DNA from: JACVRN01 sp963715565
GTDB taxonomy: Bacteria > Acidobacteriota > Blastocatellia > Pyrinomonadales > Pyrinomonadaceae
NCBI GenBank assembly: GCA_963715565.1
Contig: OY970256.1
Coordinates: forward strand, 2,666,001-2,730,000
Direction: 5' to 3'
Length of the DNA stretch: 64,000 nt
A model generated the notes under the pieces. The model saw only the letters and a program-made list of their open reading frames with translations. It ran no database searches and had not been told where the DNA came from. Every line of letters starts with the position of its first letter. Position 1 is the first letter of the stretch. Shown here in pieces: positions 51,050 to 60,115 of this stretch. A program made the position numbers and the translations under genes.

Positions 51050-53236
51050 TCAGCGCACGCTGATCGTTACGTTATTGACTTCGAGCGCGTTGCCGGTGGC
51101 GCGTTGCAACTCGGCGATTGATTTGTTCAAGTCCGTCTGCGCGCGCAGTTCGTTACCGCGCGCGTTGGTCAAAGCCGTCTGGCGCTCAAGCACCAGAAAG
51201 AGCGTTGACTGGCCCGCGTCGAACCGGCGCTGCTCGCTCTGGTACTGCTGCTCGGACGCTGCGCGGGCCGAAGCCGCCGCGCGGAGTCTGGATTCAGCCG
51301 TCCGCACGGATTGAATAGCATTGCGCACATCAACCTGAATCAACTGCTCAAGCTGCTCGCGCTGCGTCTCGATGCGCTGACCTTCGACCAGGGATCGGCC
51401 AAGGTTGGCTTCCGCCGTGCGATTTCTTAAAGGCAGGTTCAACTGCACGCCGACGCGAAAATTGTTGTAGCGATTCGCGGCCAGGTTCGAGAGCGATTGG
51501 CCGAAGCCTCCGACCAGATTTTCGGGCAGCGTCTGCGGCGCGGGTTCCGGAATCGGCGGGATGCCGTTAATCAAGGAGAGCAGGTTAACTTGCTGGCGCA
51601 ATATTTCCGTCGAAGAGAACGGGTTGATAGTTGCTCCTGTATTAATCGATCCCGCGTTGCCGACCACGCCGTAGCTGCCGATTAAATCGACCTGTGGCTT
51701 TGTCTGATCGCGATAGAGCCGCTGGTCTATCTCGTTAATCGCGCGCGCAACATCTGCTTGCTTTAGTTCCGGGCGGTTCGCGAGCGCCGTCTGTATAGCC
51801 TCTGGCAAAGAGGCAGGCGGCGCGTTTAAATCAACCGGGTCGGTAGGAATCAGGGAGACGTTCCACAACCGGGACTCGCGATTTTCGGCAATCAGGTTCT
51901 TGAGGTTGTTCTCAAAGCGCCCGACCTCTTCGAGCGCCGTGTAAACGCTCTGCTCAAAACCGGAGACCTGCGCTTCCGCCGCGACGACGTCAATCGGCGC
52001 GAGCACGCCTTCTTTCACAAGTCGCTTGTTGTGCTCAAGCTGCGTGCGCGCATCACGCACGGCGTCGCGTTGAATCTGCAAGTTGCGAAGCGCAAAGACC
52101 AAATCCCAGTAGGCGCGCTGAACAGCGGTGATGGTCTCTATGGCGCGCTGGCGAAACTGCGCGTCCGTCAAAGAGAGATTCTTTTTCGCGACCTCTATCT
52201 GGCGGCGGCTAGGGTCAATACGAAAGCCGCGCAGGAGCGGCTGCGTGTAGCTGAAGGTAAGCGCCGCAGGGTACGACGGGTTGAGCGCCGTGAACTGGTT
52301 GTCGGTCGTCAGGCGAATGGAAGAGAAGTCTATGCGATAGCCTCCGCCGTAGCGCGGCGTGAGACCTTCAAGGCGAAACGTGCCCGTGTAATCGGTCTGT
52401 GTGACCGCGCCATCGACAGCTCCGCTCAGGAAACTGGTCGCGGGTGTGTTGATGCGCTCGTAGTAAGAGAGCGAACTCAAGCGCGGGTCGTATGCTCCGC
52501 GAGAGCCCTGTAGATCAAACTCCGCGATACGCACATTCTGGCGCGCGACCTCTATGTCCTTGTTGTTGGCGAGCGCCATCGCAATCGCTTCGCGCAGAGA
52601 GAGCGGGCGTTGGTCTGTCATGTCAACGCCGACGCGGCTCAATTCGGGAAAGGGCTGCGCGTTGGCGCGGAAGTTTGGCGCGACGACAGGCACGGGCGGC
52701 AATTGATCCGGCGCAGGCGTCGGCACGCTCTCGCGTCCCGGCGGCGGAGGCGAAGCGGGCGGCTGCACACCGGGAATCTGCTGCTGCCCCTGCGACAGGG
52801 GCCGCACAGTAATTCCTGAAGGCAAGCTGTCCGAAGTCGGAATAGATGTGACGCCGCCTGCTGCTCCGCCCTGCGGCGTCTGCGGCTGTGTCGCGGGCAC
52901 TGGAGTTGTTCCACGGCCCTGCTGGTCTGATTGCGTAGAGGGCTGTACGCTCTGCTCTGTTTGTCCTGCGGGTGTAACGGGCCGTGCGTTTGAGCCGGGC
53001 GCGGGCGCAACGGTTTGCGGCGCGTTGCCCGACGGCGCAATATTCACACCGCCAGGGGAAGACGCGGGCGGCGTACCTTGCGGCGGGTTGTTGCCCGAAG
53101 GCGCTGACGCGGGCGGCGTCGTAGTCGGCGGAGAGCCCGGCTGCGTCTGCGCCTGCACAGTAGAAGAGAGAGCCGCCGACACGCAAAGAAGCGCGAGGAA
53201 GAATGCGACGCGGATTTTGAAAATCAGAGTTTTCAT
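51050..53236 (-). CDS. TolC-family outer-membrane efflux channel with Pro-rich linker
   Basis: A 728-residue protein. Signal peptide MKTLIFKIRVAFFLALLCVSAAL. Residues about 30-185 are an unusual Pro/Gln/Ser/Gly-rich, disordered stretch. The TolC core (about 200-720) has two halves with PLSLREAIAMALANNKDIEVA and PASLPEAIQTALANRPELKQA, each followed by long coiled-coil helices (RAYWDLVFALRNLQIQRDAV; SRLRAAASARAASEQQYQSE). It forms the outer-membrane duct of the adjacent RND pump; its stop is at the operon end. The linker may span peptidoglycan. ATG 53236 is chosen over TTG 53248. Confidence 0.93.
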   Translation of the reverse strand: MKTLIFKIRVAFFLALLCVSAALSSTVQAQTQPGSPPTTTPPASAPSGNNPPQGTPPASSPGGVNIAPSGNAPQTVAPAPGSNARPVTPAGQTEQSVQPSTQSDQQGRGTTPVPATQPQTPQGGAAGGVTSIPTSDSLPSGITVRPLSQGQQQIPGVQPPASPPPPGRESVPTPAPDQLPPVPVVAPNFRANAQPFPELSRVGVDMTDQRPLSLREAIAMALANNKDIEVARQNVRIAEFDLQGSRGAYDPRLSSLSYYERINTPATSFLSGAVDGAVTQTDYTGTFRLEGLTPRYGGGYRIDFSSIRLTTDNQFTALNPSYPAALTFSYTQPLLRGFRIDPSRRQIEVAKKNLSLTDAQFRQRAIETITAVQRAYWDLVFALRNLQIQRDAVRDARTQLEHNKRLVKEGVLAPIDVVAAEAQVSGFEQSVYTALEEVGRFENNLKNLIAENRESRLWNVSLIPTDPVDLNAPPASLPEAIQTALANRPELKQADVARAINEIDQRLYRDQTKPQVDLIGSYGVVGNAGSINTGATINPFSSTEILRQQVNLLSLINGIPPIPEPAPQTLPENLVGGFGQSLSNLAANRYNNFRVGVQLNLPLRNRTAEANLGRSLVEGQRIETQREQLEQLIQVDVRNAIQSVRTAESRLRAAASARAASEQQYQSEQRRFDAGQSTLFLVLERQTALTNARGNELRAQTDLNKSIAELQRATGNALEVNNVTISVR

Positions 53237-53310
53237 GACTCGTATCAAAGCTAACGGCGCGCTCGAAGAGGCTAAAAGTTTTTACAGCCGCCTCTCGCGC
53301 GCCTCGTACA

Positions 53311-56300
53311 TCATTTATTAAAGAGACTAAAGAGAGAGGCCGTGGCGGTCGCGGCCTTGCGACGCGCCCACGCAAACGGCGCAGTGGCGCGACTCCCCAT
53401 CCAACTCCACACGCGGCTCTTACCCAGATCGTCAAAGAGCGAGTAGAAGACCGGCACGGCTAAAAGTGTTAAGAGCAAACACAGGCTCTGCCCGCCGACC
53501 ACCAGCACGCCTATCGAGCGATTGGTTCCAGCGCCGGGGCCGGTCGCCAAAACGAGCGGCATCATGCCCGCGACGAGCGCTATCGTCGTCATCAAAATCG
53601 GGCGCAGGCGGTCGCGGTTCGATTGAATAATCGCCTCGTAGCGATCCATGCCGCGCGCGCGCAGCTCGTTCGTGTGATCAATCTGCAAAATGGCGTTCTT
53701 CTTGACCACGCCGAACAAGAGCAGCAATCCGAGACCCGAAAAGATGTTCACGGTCTGTCCTGTTATGAGCAAGCTGAGGATGCCGAACGGGATGGCGAGC
53801 GGCAGCGTCAGCAGGATTGTCACAGGGTGTATGAACGATTCGAACTGCGCGGCCAGCACCATGTACATAAAGACGAACGAGAGCACAATCGCGAGCAGGA
53901 AGTAGTAGCCCGCGCGGCCAAGCTCTTTGGAGCGACCGGCTGTGCCGGTTTTGTAGGCCGGGTCGAGTTTCAACTCGCGCACGTACTGATCCATCTTTTC
54001 CAGCACGGCGGACTGAGAGCCGCCGGGACGCACGTTGCCGAGCAATGAGACCTGTCGCTGGCGATTAAGACGGTCAATCGCGGACGGCCCCGCGCCTTCT
54101 TCTATCCGCACGAGATTGTCCAGGCTCACCCATCCAATCTTGGCCGAAGGCACAATCATGCGGCTCAAGCCCTCGACGCTCGTGCGGAATTCGCCTATGG
54201 CGCGCACGCGCACCGGATACTGGTCCGTGCCCGCGTTAAAGGTCGAAACCTCCTGCCCCGCGACGAGCGTGTTCAAAGCCTGCGCGATGTCGCCGACGCG
54301 CACGCCCAGATCGGCAGCGCGCGCGCGGTCAATCACCACGCGCAGTTCGGGCTTGCCTAAGATAAGAGTTGAATCCACGTCCACCACATCGGGAATGGTC
54401 TTCATCTTGGCGAGCAGCTCTTCGGAATACTTAATCAGCTTATCTAAATCAGGCCCGCCGATGACATACTGAATATCCGCGTTGCGGAAGCCGCCGCCCG
54501 AAATGGCCGCGACCTGTTGAACGCTCGTGCGCAGCTCCTTCGGATAGCTCTGAAGAATCTTGCGCGCCGCGATCATCAAATCGTCCTGAGTTTTGTTACG
54601 CTCCTTAATCAGCTTGAGCTTGACGTAGATGGATGCGTTGTTGACCAATTCCTGCTGGCCGCCGCCGACCGTGACGAGCGTGTCCGTTACACCGTCCAGC
54701 CCGCGCAGGTCTTTCGCGATGCGCTCGACGATGGCCGAAGTCGCTTCCAGAGTATTGCCCTCGGGCGTGCGTACGTTGACCTCAAACTGCGACTGGTCGT
54801 CGACGGGAAGAAAGTTTTTGCCGACGAACATAAAGAGCGGAACGATGCTCACGATCACAGCCGCGCACAGGAGGACGACGGCCCAGCGATGCGCGAGCGA
54901 CCATTTCAACATTGCCGTGTAGCTGCGATCAATCGGGCGATAGAAGCGCGACTCCTTGGACGAGCGCTCATCTCTGGGCACGTCCGGCTTCACAGTCCTC
55001 GCGCCCTCGGCTGTAGCACCCGCAGCCCACGCGCTTTCGTCGTCTTCAATATTCTTCAAAGGCTCGGCTTCGGAAGCCGTGACGCGCGATTCGTTCGCTA
55101 AAGCAATCGTGTCTTCGCTCTCGGAAGGCTCGCTGCCCACAGCAGCCGGAAGCGGGTCGTCCTTGCGCTTGATGAGACGCGCGGCAAGCATCGGCGTCAG
55201 CGTGAAAGAGACGAGCAACGAGACGGCGATGGCGAACGAAGAGGTCAGACCAAACGAGGACATGAAGCGCCCGACGATGCCGCCCATAAAGCCCACGGGC
55301 AGAAAGACCGCGAGCAGCGAGAGCGTCGTCGCCATCACCGCCATGCCAATCTCGCGCGTGCCTTCGATGGCCGCTTGAAACGGCGGCATCCCCTTCTCTT
55401 CCACAAAGCGGTAGATGTTTTCTAAAACTACAATCGCGTCGTCAATCACGATGCCGACCATCAGGGTCAAAGCGAGCATCGTGATGTTGTTAAGCGTGTA
55501 GCCCATCGCCGCCATCAGGCCAAAGGTGGCGATGATGGAGGTCGGAATAGCTATCGCCGCAATAAAGGTCGAGCGGACGCTCCACAAAAAGATAAAGACG
55601 ACGATGGCCGCCAGAATGCCGCCTTCGATTAAGTGCGTCTGGATTGATTCGAGCGATGCCTTGATGAAGACCGACTGGTCGCCGACAATTTCCGTGCGAA
55701 AGCCGGGCGGAAGCGTTGGCTTAATCTCTTCGAGGCGGGCTTTGACTTCATCCGCGACCGCCACGGTGTTCTGACCGGATTGCTTCGAGACGACGAGCGT
55801 CACGGCTGGTTGGCCGTTCAGGCGAGCTTCGGTGCGCGGCTCCTCCGCGCCGTCTTCGACATAGCCTATGTCGCTCACCTTGACGGAATAGTTGCCGCGC
55901 GTCGCCACCACCAGATTATTAAATTCCGCAGGGTTCTGGATGCGGCCCATCGTGCGTACGGTCAACTCGCGCGCGCCCTCTTCGACGCGACCGCCCGGTA
56001 CTTCCAGATTCTGCGCGCGCACAGCCGCCGCGACTTCCGCGACCGTGACGTTAAAGGCGCGCAGTTTGTCCGGGTCTACCCAGACCTGAATCTCGCGCGA
56101 GCGGCCACCGACAATTTCGACGTTGCCGACGCCGTTGATGGATTCGATGCGCTCCTTAATCTGCTTGTCCGCGATGTCCGTGACTTCGCGCAAACTGCGG
56201 GGCGCGCTGACGGCTATGCGCAGCACGGGCGCAGCATCCGTATCAAGCTTCTGCACAATCGGCTGCTCGGCGGTATCAGGCAAATCGCCGACGATGAGAT

Positions 56301-56640
56301 TGATTTTGTCGCGGATTTCCTGTGCGGCGACGTCCGCGTTCTTCTCTAAGATAAAAGTGATAAAGACCTGCGAGACGCCTTCGACGGAGGTCGAGCGCAG
56401 CTCGTCTATGCCGCTAACGGTATTGACTGCGCCCTCTACCTTGTCCGTAATCTCGGTCTCAATCTCCTGCGGCGATGCGCCGGGATTGACGACCGTCACG
56501 GTAATCGTCGGCAGGTCAATCTTCGGAAACAAATCCACACCGAGCGACTTGTAAGAGAAAATACCAACCACCGTCAGCGACAAAATCAACATCGTCGCAA
56601 ACACCGGTCGCCGCACACAGATTTCAGCAAGCTTTTGCAT
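53311..56640 (-). CDS. RND multidrug efflux pump (HAE1/AcrB family)
   Basis: A 1109-residue inner-membrane proton antiporter with 12 helices in two halves. RRPVFATMLILSLTVVGIFS and DLFPKIDLPTITVTVVNPGASP at the start are typical. ALTLMVGIVIDDAIVVLENIYR (about 388-409) carries the Asp pair for proton relay in helix 4. An extra cytoplasmic linker of about 95 residues, rich in Glu, Ser and Ala (about 490-585), separates the halves and is longer than in AcrB. Second half from SLAHRWAVVLLCAAV. It forms a tripartite pump with the adaptor upstream and TolC downstream. Confidence 0.96.
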   Translation of the reverse strand: MQKLAEICVRRPVFATMLILSLTVVGIFSYKSLGVDLFPKIDLPTITVTVVNPGASPQEIETEITDKVEGAVNTVSGIDELRSTSVEGVSQVFITFILEKNADVAAQEIRDKINLIVGDLPDTAEQPIVQKLDTDAAPVLRIAVSAPRSLREVTDIADKQIKERIESINGVGNVEIVGGRSREIQVWVDPDKLRAFNVTVAEVAAAVRAQNLEVPGGRVEEGARELTVRTMGRIQNPAEFNNLVVATRGNYSVKVSDIGYVEDGAEEPRTEARLNGQPAVTLVVSKQSGQNTVAVADEVKARLEEIKPTLPPGFRTEIVGDQSVFIKASLESIQTHLIEGGILAAIVVFIFLWSVRSTFIAAIAIPTSIIATFGLMAAMGYTLNNITMLALTLMVGIVIDDAIVVLENIYRFVEEKGMPPFQAAIEGTREIGMAVMATTLSLLAVFLPVGFMGGIVGRFMSSFGLTSSFAIAVSLLVSFTLTPMLAARLIKRKDDPLPAAVGSEPSESEDTIALANESRVTASEAEPLKNIEDDESAWAAGATAEGARTVKPDVPRDERSSKESRFYRPIDRSYTAMLKWSLAHRWAVVLLCAAVIVSIVPLFMFVGKNFLPVDDQSQFEVNVRTPEGNTLEATSAIVERIAKDLRGLDGVTDTLVTVGGGQQELVNNASIYVKLKLIKERNKTQDDLMIAARKILQSYPKELRTSVQQVAAISGGGFRNADIQYVIGGPDLDKLIKYSEELLAKMKTIPDVVDVDSTLILGKPELRVVIDRARAADLGVRVGDIAQALNTLVAGQEVSTFNAGTDQYPVRVRAIGEFRTSVEGLSRMIVPSAKIGWVSLDNLVRIEEGAGPSAIDRLNRQRQVSLLGNVRPGGSQSAVLEKMDQYVRELKLDPAYKTGTAGRSKELGRAGYYFLLAIVLSFVFMYMVLAAQFESFIHPVTILLTLPLAIPFGILSLLITGQTVNIFSGLGLLLLFGVVKKNAILQIDHTNELRARGMDRYEAIIQSNRDRLRPILMTTIALVAGMMPLVLATGPGAGTNRSIGVLVVGGQSLCLLLTLLAVPVFYSLFDDLGKSRVWSWMGSRATAPFAWARRKAATATASLFSLFNK

Positions 56641-56648
56641 AAACCTTT

Positions 56649-56737
56649 AAGTCCCAAATCCCAAGTCCCAAATCTCAAGTCTTAAATCCCAAAATACTGT
56701 CGTTTGACTTGGGACTTTGGACTTGGGACTTGAGACC
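56649..56737. repeat. Heptamer palindrome, AGTCCCA word, degenerate
   Basis: Words AGTCCCA, AATCCCA, AGTCCCA, AATCTCA, AGTCTTA, AATCCCA run from 56650. The right side has reversed words (GACTTGGGACTTTGGACTTG) with several mismatches. It fills the spacer between the RND pump and its adaptor gene within one operon. Confidence 0.85.
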
Positions 56738-56738
56738 T

Positions 56739-57998
56739 CTATTGCCTGACGCTCATCCCGTCGCTCAACATCTCTACGTTGCTGGTGGCGACTACTTCAT
56801 CAGCGGCGAGGCCGGTTCGGATTTCGACCAGATCGCCTTCGGTTTGTCCCAGTTGCACAATGCGCTGTTCGGCGCGCCCGTCGCGTATGACGTAGACGCG
56901 GCTCGTCCCGGCTTCCGTGCGTACGGCGCGTAGCGGCACGAGCACGGCGGGCTCAGATTGCGGCAGCAGGATGCGGACGGTGCCAAACTGTCCGGGCTTT
57001 AAAAGATTGTCGCCGTTATCCACTTCGGCCTCGACCGTCAGGGTGCGCGAATTCGGCGTCACGCTCGGCGAGATGTGATGCACGCGCCCGCTGAAGGTGC
57101 GGTCGGGGTAAGCGCTCACCGTGACGGAAACGCTCTGGCCCACCTGCACCGACCCGACCGCCTGCTCCGGAATGTCTATACGCATGCGCAAAGGGTTGGT
57201 GCGGACGATGGTCGCAATCTTGGAAGACGGCGTGACGTATTCGCCTATGTCCGCCGGGCGGTCCGCGACAAAGCCGCTGATGGGCGCAGCCACCACCGCG
57301 TCTGCGATGGCCTTGCGCGCAGAAGCGACCTGTGTTTGCGCTGCGTCAACAGCCGCACGCGCCGTGTGCACCGCAGCGTAATTCTGCCGTGCCTGCGTCA
57401 GGGCGACTTCGTACTGCTGGCGCAACTGGTCGCGCTGCGCCCTCTGCTGGTCATAGTCCGAGCGCGACACGTCGCCCGACTCCAGCAGGCGCTCGAAGCG
57501 GCGCAACTGTTTTTCGGCCAACTCAAGCGCGACACGCGCCGCGCCGACTTCTGCAACACGCTCTGCGTCAAACGCCTGACCCGGACGTAGTCCAATGCGA
57601 GCTTCTGCCTGACGAACGCTTGCCTGCGCCTGCGCGACCTGCGCCGTGGCCTGCTCGTAGCGTATGCGTGAGTCGCGGTCGTCCAGTCGGACGAGAACCG
57701 TGCCCTGCTGTACAAACGTGCCGAGGTCTACGCCGACCGAGACGACCTTGCCGGAAACGGCGGGCGCAACTTCCGTCTGCTCGTCTGCGGCAAGGCTGCC
57801 AGTGGCTTCCAGAAAGCGCGGCAACTGGCGCTGAATAGCAGGCGAAGTCGTGACTTCAACCACCTGCGGAGCTTGCGCGTTGGCGTTGGCTGTCTTGTTC
57901 GATTGCGCTTTAGAGCCGCTGCAAGCCCCAATCAAAAGTGCGAGACTGAGGAGCGCGACGAGGAGCGCGGTAAATTTTAAATGCTTACGCGAAATCAT
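56739..57998 (-). CDS. RND periplasmic adaptor subunit
   Basis: A 419-residue membrane fusion protein. Lipoprotein-type signal FTALLVALLSLALLIGACSG with the lipobox Cys near 26. QTEVAPAVSGKVVSVGVDLG is the first lipoyl half (about 75-95), followed by a coiled-coil hairpin (about 110-225), AAPISGFVADRPADIGEYVT, RIDIPEQAVGSVQVGQSVSV and EARVLVPLRAVRTEAG-like barrel strands. It connects the RND pump to TolC. The ATG overlaps the tetR stop (ATGA), so it is co-translated with the regulator. Confidence 0.94.
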   Translation of the reverse strand: MISRKHLKFTALLVALLSLALLIGACSGSKAQSNKTANANAQAPQVVEVTTSPAIQRQLPRFLEATGSLAADEQTEVAPAVSGKVVSVGVDLGTFVQQGTVLVRLDDRDSRIRYEQATAQVAQAQASVRQAEARIGLRPGQAFDAERVAEVGAARVALELAEKQLRRFERLLESGDVSRSDYDQQRAQRDQLRQQYEVALTQARQNYAAVHTARAAVDAAQTQVASARKAIADAVVAAPISGFVADRPADIGEYVTPSSKIATIVRTNPLRMRIDIPEQAVGSVQVGQSVSVTVSAYPDRTFSGRVHHISPSVTPNSRTLTVEAEVDNGDNLLKPGQFGTVRILLPQSEPAVLVPLRAVRTEAGTSRVYVIRDGRAEQRIVQLGQTEGDLVEIRTGLAADEVVATSNVEMLSDGMSVRQ

Positions 57999-58765
57999 CT
58001 CGATAGCTTTTTCTTTGTACGATTGCCGTTAGTAGTTCTGCCCGTGCGGCGCGCTCTCGTTCGCGGCGCGCCCGCCTGCGCTGTAGTCGTAATAGTGATG
58101 CCCTTTAACAGGATGTCCGTGAAGCTGCGCGCGGCCTCTTCGTTTGAGATGTCGAGCAACAGCCGGTCGGGATCCCACAGGGTGTTGTTGAGCGAATGAT
58201 GAATAATCGTCCCGATAAAGGTACGGACGATGACGCGCGGCTCGATGTCGCGCATGATGCCGTCCCGTTGACGCTCGACAATGTAGGCGCACAGGAATTC
58301 GTAGAACCTCTTGACAGTCCTTTCCCAGAACATCTGTGCCAACTCGTGGCCTTCGAGCGCGGCGTAAAGCAGTAGACGATGAAACTCCGTGTCGTCGTCG
58401 TGATGCTGTAGAGCATGAAAGGCCAGCCCCTCGAAAACGGCGCGGTCGTCCTTGCGCTGGATGGCGTCAGCGACCACCTCCGCCGGGTCGTCCATGCCGC
58501 CCTCGCAGGCGACGTGGTCCAGGATGGCCGAATAAAGCTCGTCCTTGGTGGCGAAGTGGCGGAAGATGATGGCCTCGGAGACGCCTGCGGCCTGCGCTAT
58601 CTCCTTGGTGGTCGTGCCGCGAAAGCCTCGCTGCGAAAAGAGCTTGACGGCGACGCGCACAATCTCTCGCCGCCGCTCCTGTGCGGAAAGGCGTGCAGAC
58701 GGAACAGGAGATGCGGGGTTTGCCCCGGCGACATCTGTCTTGGGGAGCGTTAGTTCTTTGGTCAT
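57995..58765 (-). CDS. TetR-family regulator of the efflux operon
   Basis: A 256-residue repressor. After a 30-residue Pro/Ala-rich leader, the helix-turn-helix reads RREIVRVAVKLFSQRGFRGTTTKEIAQAAGVSEAIIFRHFATKDELYSAIL (about 34-83). The C-terminal ligand domain is divergent, and a basic tail ends TTNGNRTKKKLSR. First gene of the tetR-adaptor-RND-TolC operon, so it controls its own pump. The perfect palindrome at 788-803 of the 58-kb block, 23 bp from the ATG, is its probable operator. Confidence 0.93.
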   Translation of the reverse strand: MTKELTLPKTDVAGANPASPVPSARLSAQERRREIVRVAVKLFSQRGFRGTTTKEIAQAAGVSEAIIFRHFATKDELYSAILDHVACEGGMDDPAEVVADAIQRKDDRAVFEGLAFHALQHHDDDTEFHRLLLYAALEGHELAQMFWERTVKRFYEFLCAYIVERQRDGIMRDIEPRVIVRTFIGTIIHHSLNNTLWDPDRLLLDISNEEAARSFTDILLKGITITTTAQAGAPRTRARRTGRTTNGNRTKKKLSR

Positions 58766-59124
58766 CAATATTCTCTGGCTGTGGAAAAAGTAAGTACTTA
58801 CTTACCATCTTCGATAAACGAAGTCAAGAGGCGGGAGGTTTCATCAAATTTCAGCGCGTGGGGGCCGGAATTCGCGCGCCCAGCCTGTACTGTTCCCGAC
58901 CTTTGCGCTATCTTTACTCGTACCTTTTCGCAACAAAACTGAGAGAGGGCCGCACTTGCGCCATGGCTTCCCTTCCGCGTCTTTCGCGTGTGAAGCGGGG
59001 CACAGGCGTTGTCGGCACATTGTTTGCTCGTAAGGGACGGGAACGGCCCAAGATGGCGAGCTTCTCACATGCACTTAAAAATGCTATGCGAGATTAATTT
59101 TTGATTTTAAGGAGAACGAGAAAG
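58766..59124. other. Intergenic region upstream of tetR and the DUF883-like gene
   Basis: 359 bp between divergent genes. It contains the TetR palindrome and a possible promoter for the efflux operon on the left. On the right, AAGGAG precedes the start at 59125. No other gene or repeat was seen in 58830-59100. Confidence 0.55.
58788..58803. promoter_or_regulatory. Perfect 16-bp palindrome, probable TetR operator
   Basis: AAGTAAGTACTTACTT is identical to its reverse complement and lies 23 bp upstream of the tetR ATG. On the minus strand TTGACT (58827-58822), with 17 bp to TAAGTA (58804-58799), is a possible promoter, so the palindrome would cover the -10 region. Binding would shut down the efflux operon. 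Confidence 0.75.
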
Positions 59125-59559
59125 ATGTCACAGAACTTTTCTTCAGGTGGATCGAATCAGGGACAGGGCACGACAGGCGGCTCGGGCAGCACCGGCTCGA
59201 CCGGTAGCACGACGAGTTCCTCCGGTTCCACGTCGGGCGCGGGCCAGCAAGGGTTGACGCCCTCCACAGGCGGGCAGAGCGCAGGCGGCGGCGCGGGCGC
59301 TGGCACAGCCACGGGCCTTGCACAGACGGCGCAGGAATACGGCAAGAAGGTGGCCGAGGCGGCCTCGACTGCCAGGGAATTCGTCACCGACAAGGTGAGC
59401 GTCGTCGGCGACAAGATTACCGATCTGCGCAACAAGGATTTCTCAGAGGTCGCTACCGAGGCCAAAGAATATGCGCGGCAGAATCCGGGTCAGGCGCTTC
59501 TGATCTCAGCCGCCGCCGGTTTCGTCCTCGGGCTTCTCATTCGCGGAAGCCGCAGATAA
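59125..59559 (+). CDS. DUF883/ElaB-like tail-anchored protein
   Basis: A 144-residue protein. Residues 1-70 are almost only Gly, Ser, Thr and Gln (low complexity). Residues about 70-115 form an amphipathic helix (AQEYGKKVAEAASTAREFVT). The end QNPGQALLISAAAGFVLGLLIRGSRR is the DUF883 signature: an inner-membrane anchor with GxxxG-type packing and an Arg tail. E. coli relatives (ElaB, YqjD) bind ribosomes in stationary phase. The Gly/Ser head is unusual. AAGGAG lies about 9 bp upstream. First of three consecutive small envelope genes. Confidence 0.8.
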   Translation: MSQNFSSGGSNQGQGTTGGSGSTGSTGSTTSSSGSTSGAGQQGLTPSTGGQSAGGGAGAGTATGLAQTAQEYGKKVAEAASTAREFVTDKVSVVGDKITDLRNKDFSEVATEAKEYARQNPGQALLISAAAGFVLGLLIRGSRR

Positions 59560-59561
59560 AA

Positions 59562-59640
59562 CAGTGACAAGTGACGAGTGACAAGTGACAAGTTAAAAGC
59601 TTGTTCCTGCTTGTCACTTGTCACTTGTCACTTGTCACTG
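59562..59640. repeat. Heptamer palindrome, GTGACAA word family
   Basis: Four GTGACAA/GTGACGA words, the centre GTTAAAAGCTTGTTCCTGC and four reversed words (CTTGTCA type). It sits between two co-directional genes of the envelope cluster, 3 bp after the stop codon and just before the ribosome binding site of the next gene. Confidence 0.93.
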
Positions 59641-59659
59641 ATTTAGGGAGGCACAAGCC

Positions 59660-60115
59660 ATGGCCGATTTAGAGAGAAGTACGGCTGCCGCTCCCGCGCC
59701 GGTGACGACGACGGCGGAGCTTGAGCAGCTACCGTCGCTGTTCGGGCGTCTGGGCGACGATGTCATAAAGCTTCTGGACACGAAGATCAGTCTGCTCAAG
59801 GTCGAAGTCTCAGAGGATGTCAACGCTTACGTGCGCGACGGCGCGATGATTGCCGTCGGCGGTGTGATTGCGGCCATCGGGTTTGCGATTCTTAACATCG
59901 CCGTGGCCTTCGGCATCTCGACGCTCATGCCGCAGGACTGGAGTCAACCGGCAAGATACGCGCTCGGCTTTTTGGCGACGGGTGCGCTGTATCTAATCGT
60001 CGGCGGCATCATCCTCCTGGTGATGAAGAATCGTCTAGCCAAGCTCAAATTTGTGCCGGAGAAAAGCGTGGAAGAATTCAGAAAGGATAAGCAATGGCTG
60101 AAGAAAGAAATCTAG
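59660..60115 (+). CDS. Holin-III/DUF1469-like membrane protein
   Basis: A 151-residue protein with an N-terminal amphipathic helix (LPSLFGRLGDDVIKLLDTKI, about 24-43) and two membrane helices (about 63-85 and 98-120), then a charged tail EKSVEEFRKDKQWLKKEI. This is the pattern of Phage_holin_3_6 (PF07332)/DUF1469 proteins, which are usually not phage holins but small bacterial membrane proteins of unknown role. AGGGAGG lies 8 bp upstream of the ATG. It overlaps the next gene by 22 bp. Confidence 0.82.
   Translation: MADLERSTAAAPAPVTTTAELEQLPSLFGRLGDDVIKLLDTKISLLKVEVSEDVNAYVRDGAMIAVGGVIAAIGFAILNIAVAFGISTLMPQDWSQPARYALGFLATGALYLIVGGIILLVMKNRLAKLKFVPEKSVEEFRKDKQWLKKEI

Noticed and set aside
59660..60115. 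Prophage holin
   Set aside because: The fold resembles PF07332, but no phage lysis, structural or integrase genes are present and the neighbours are envelope proteins.
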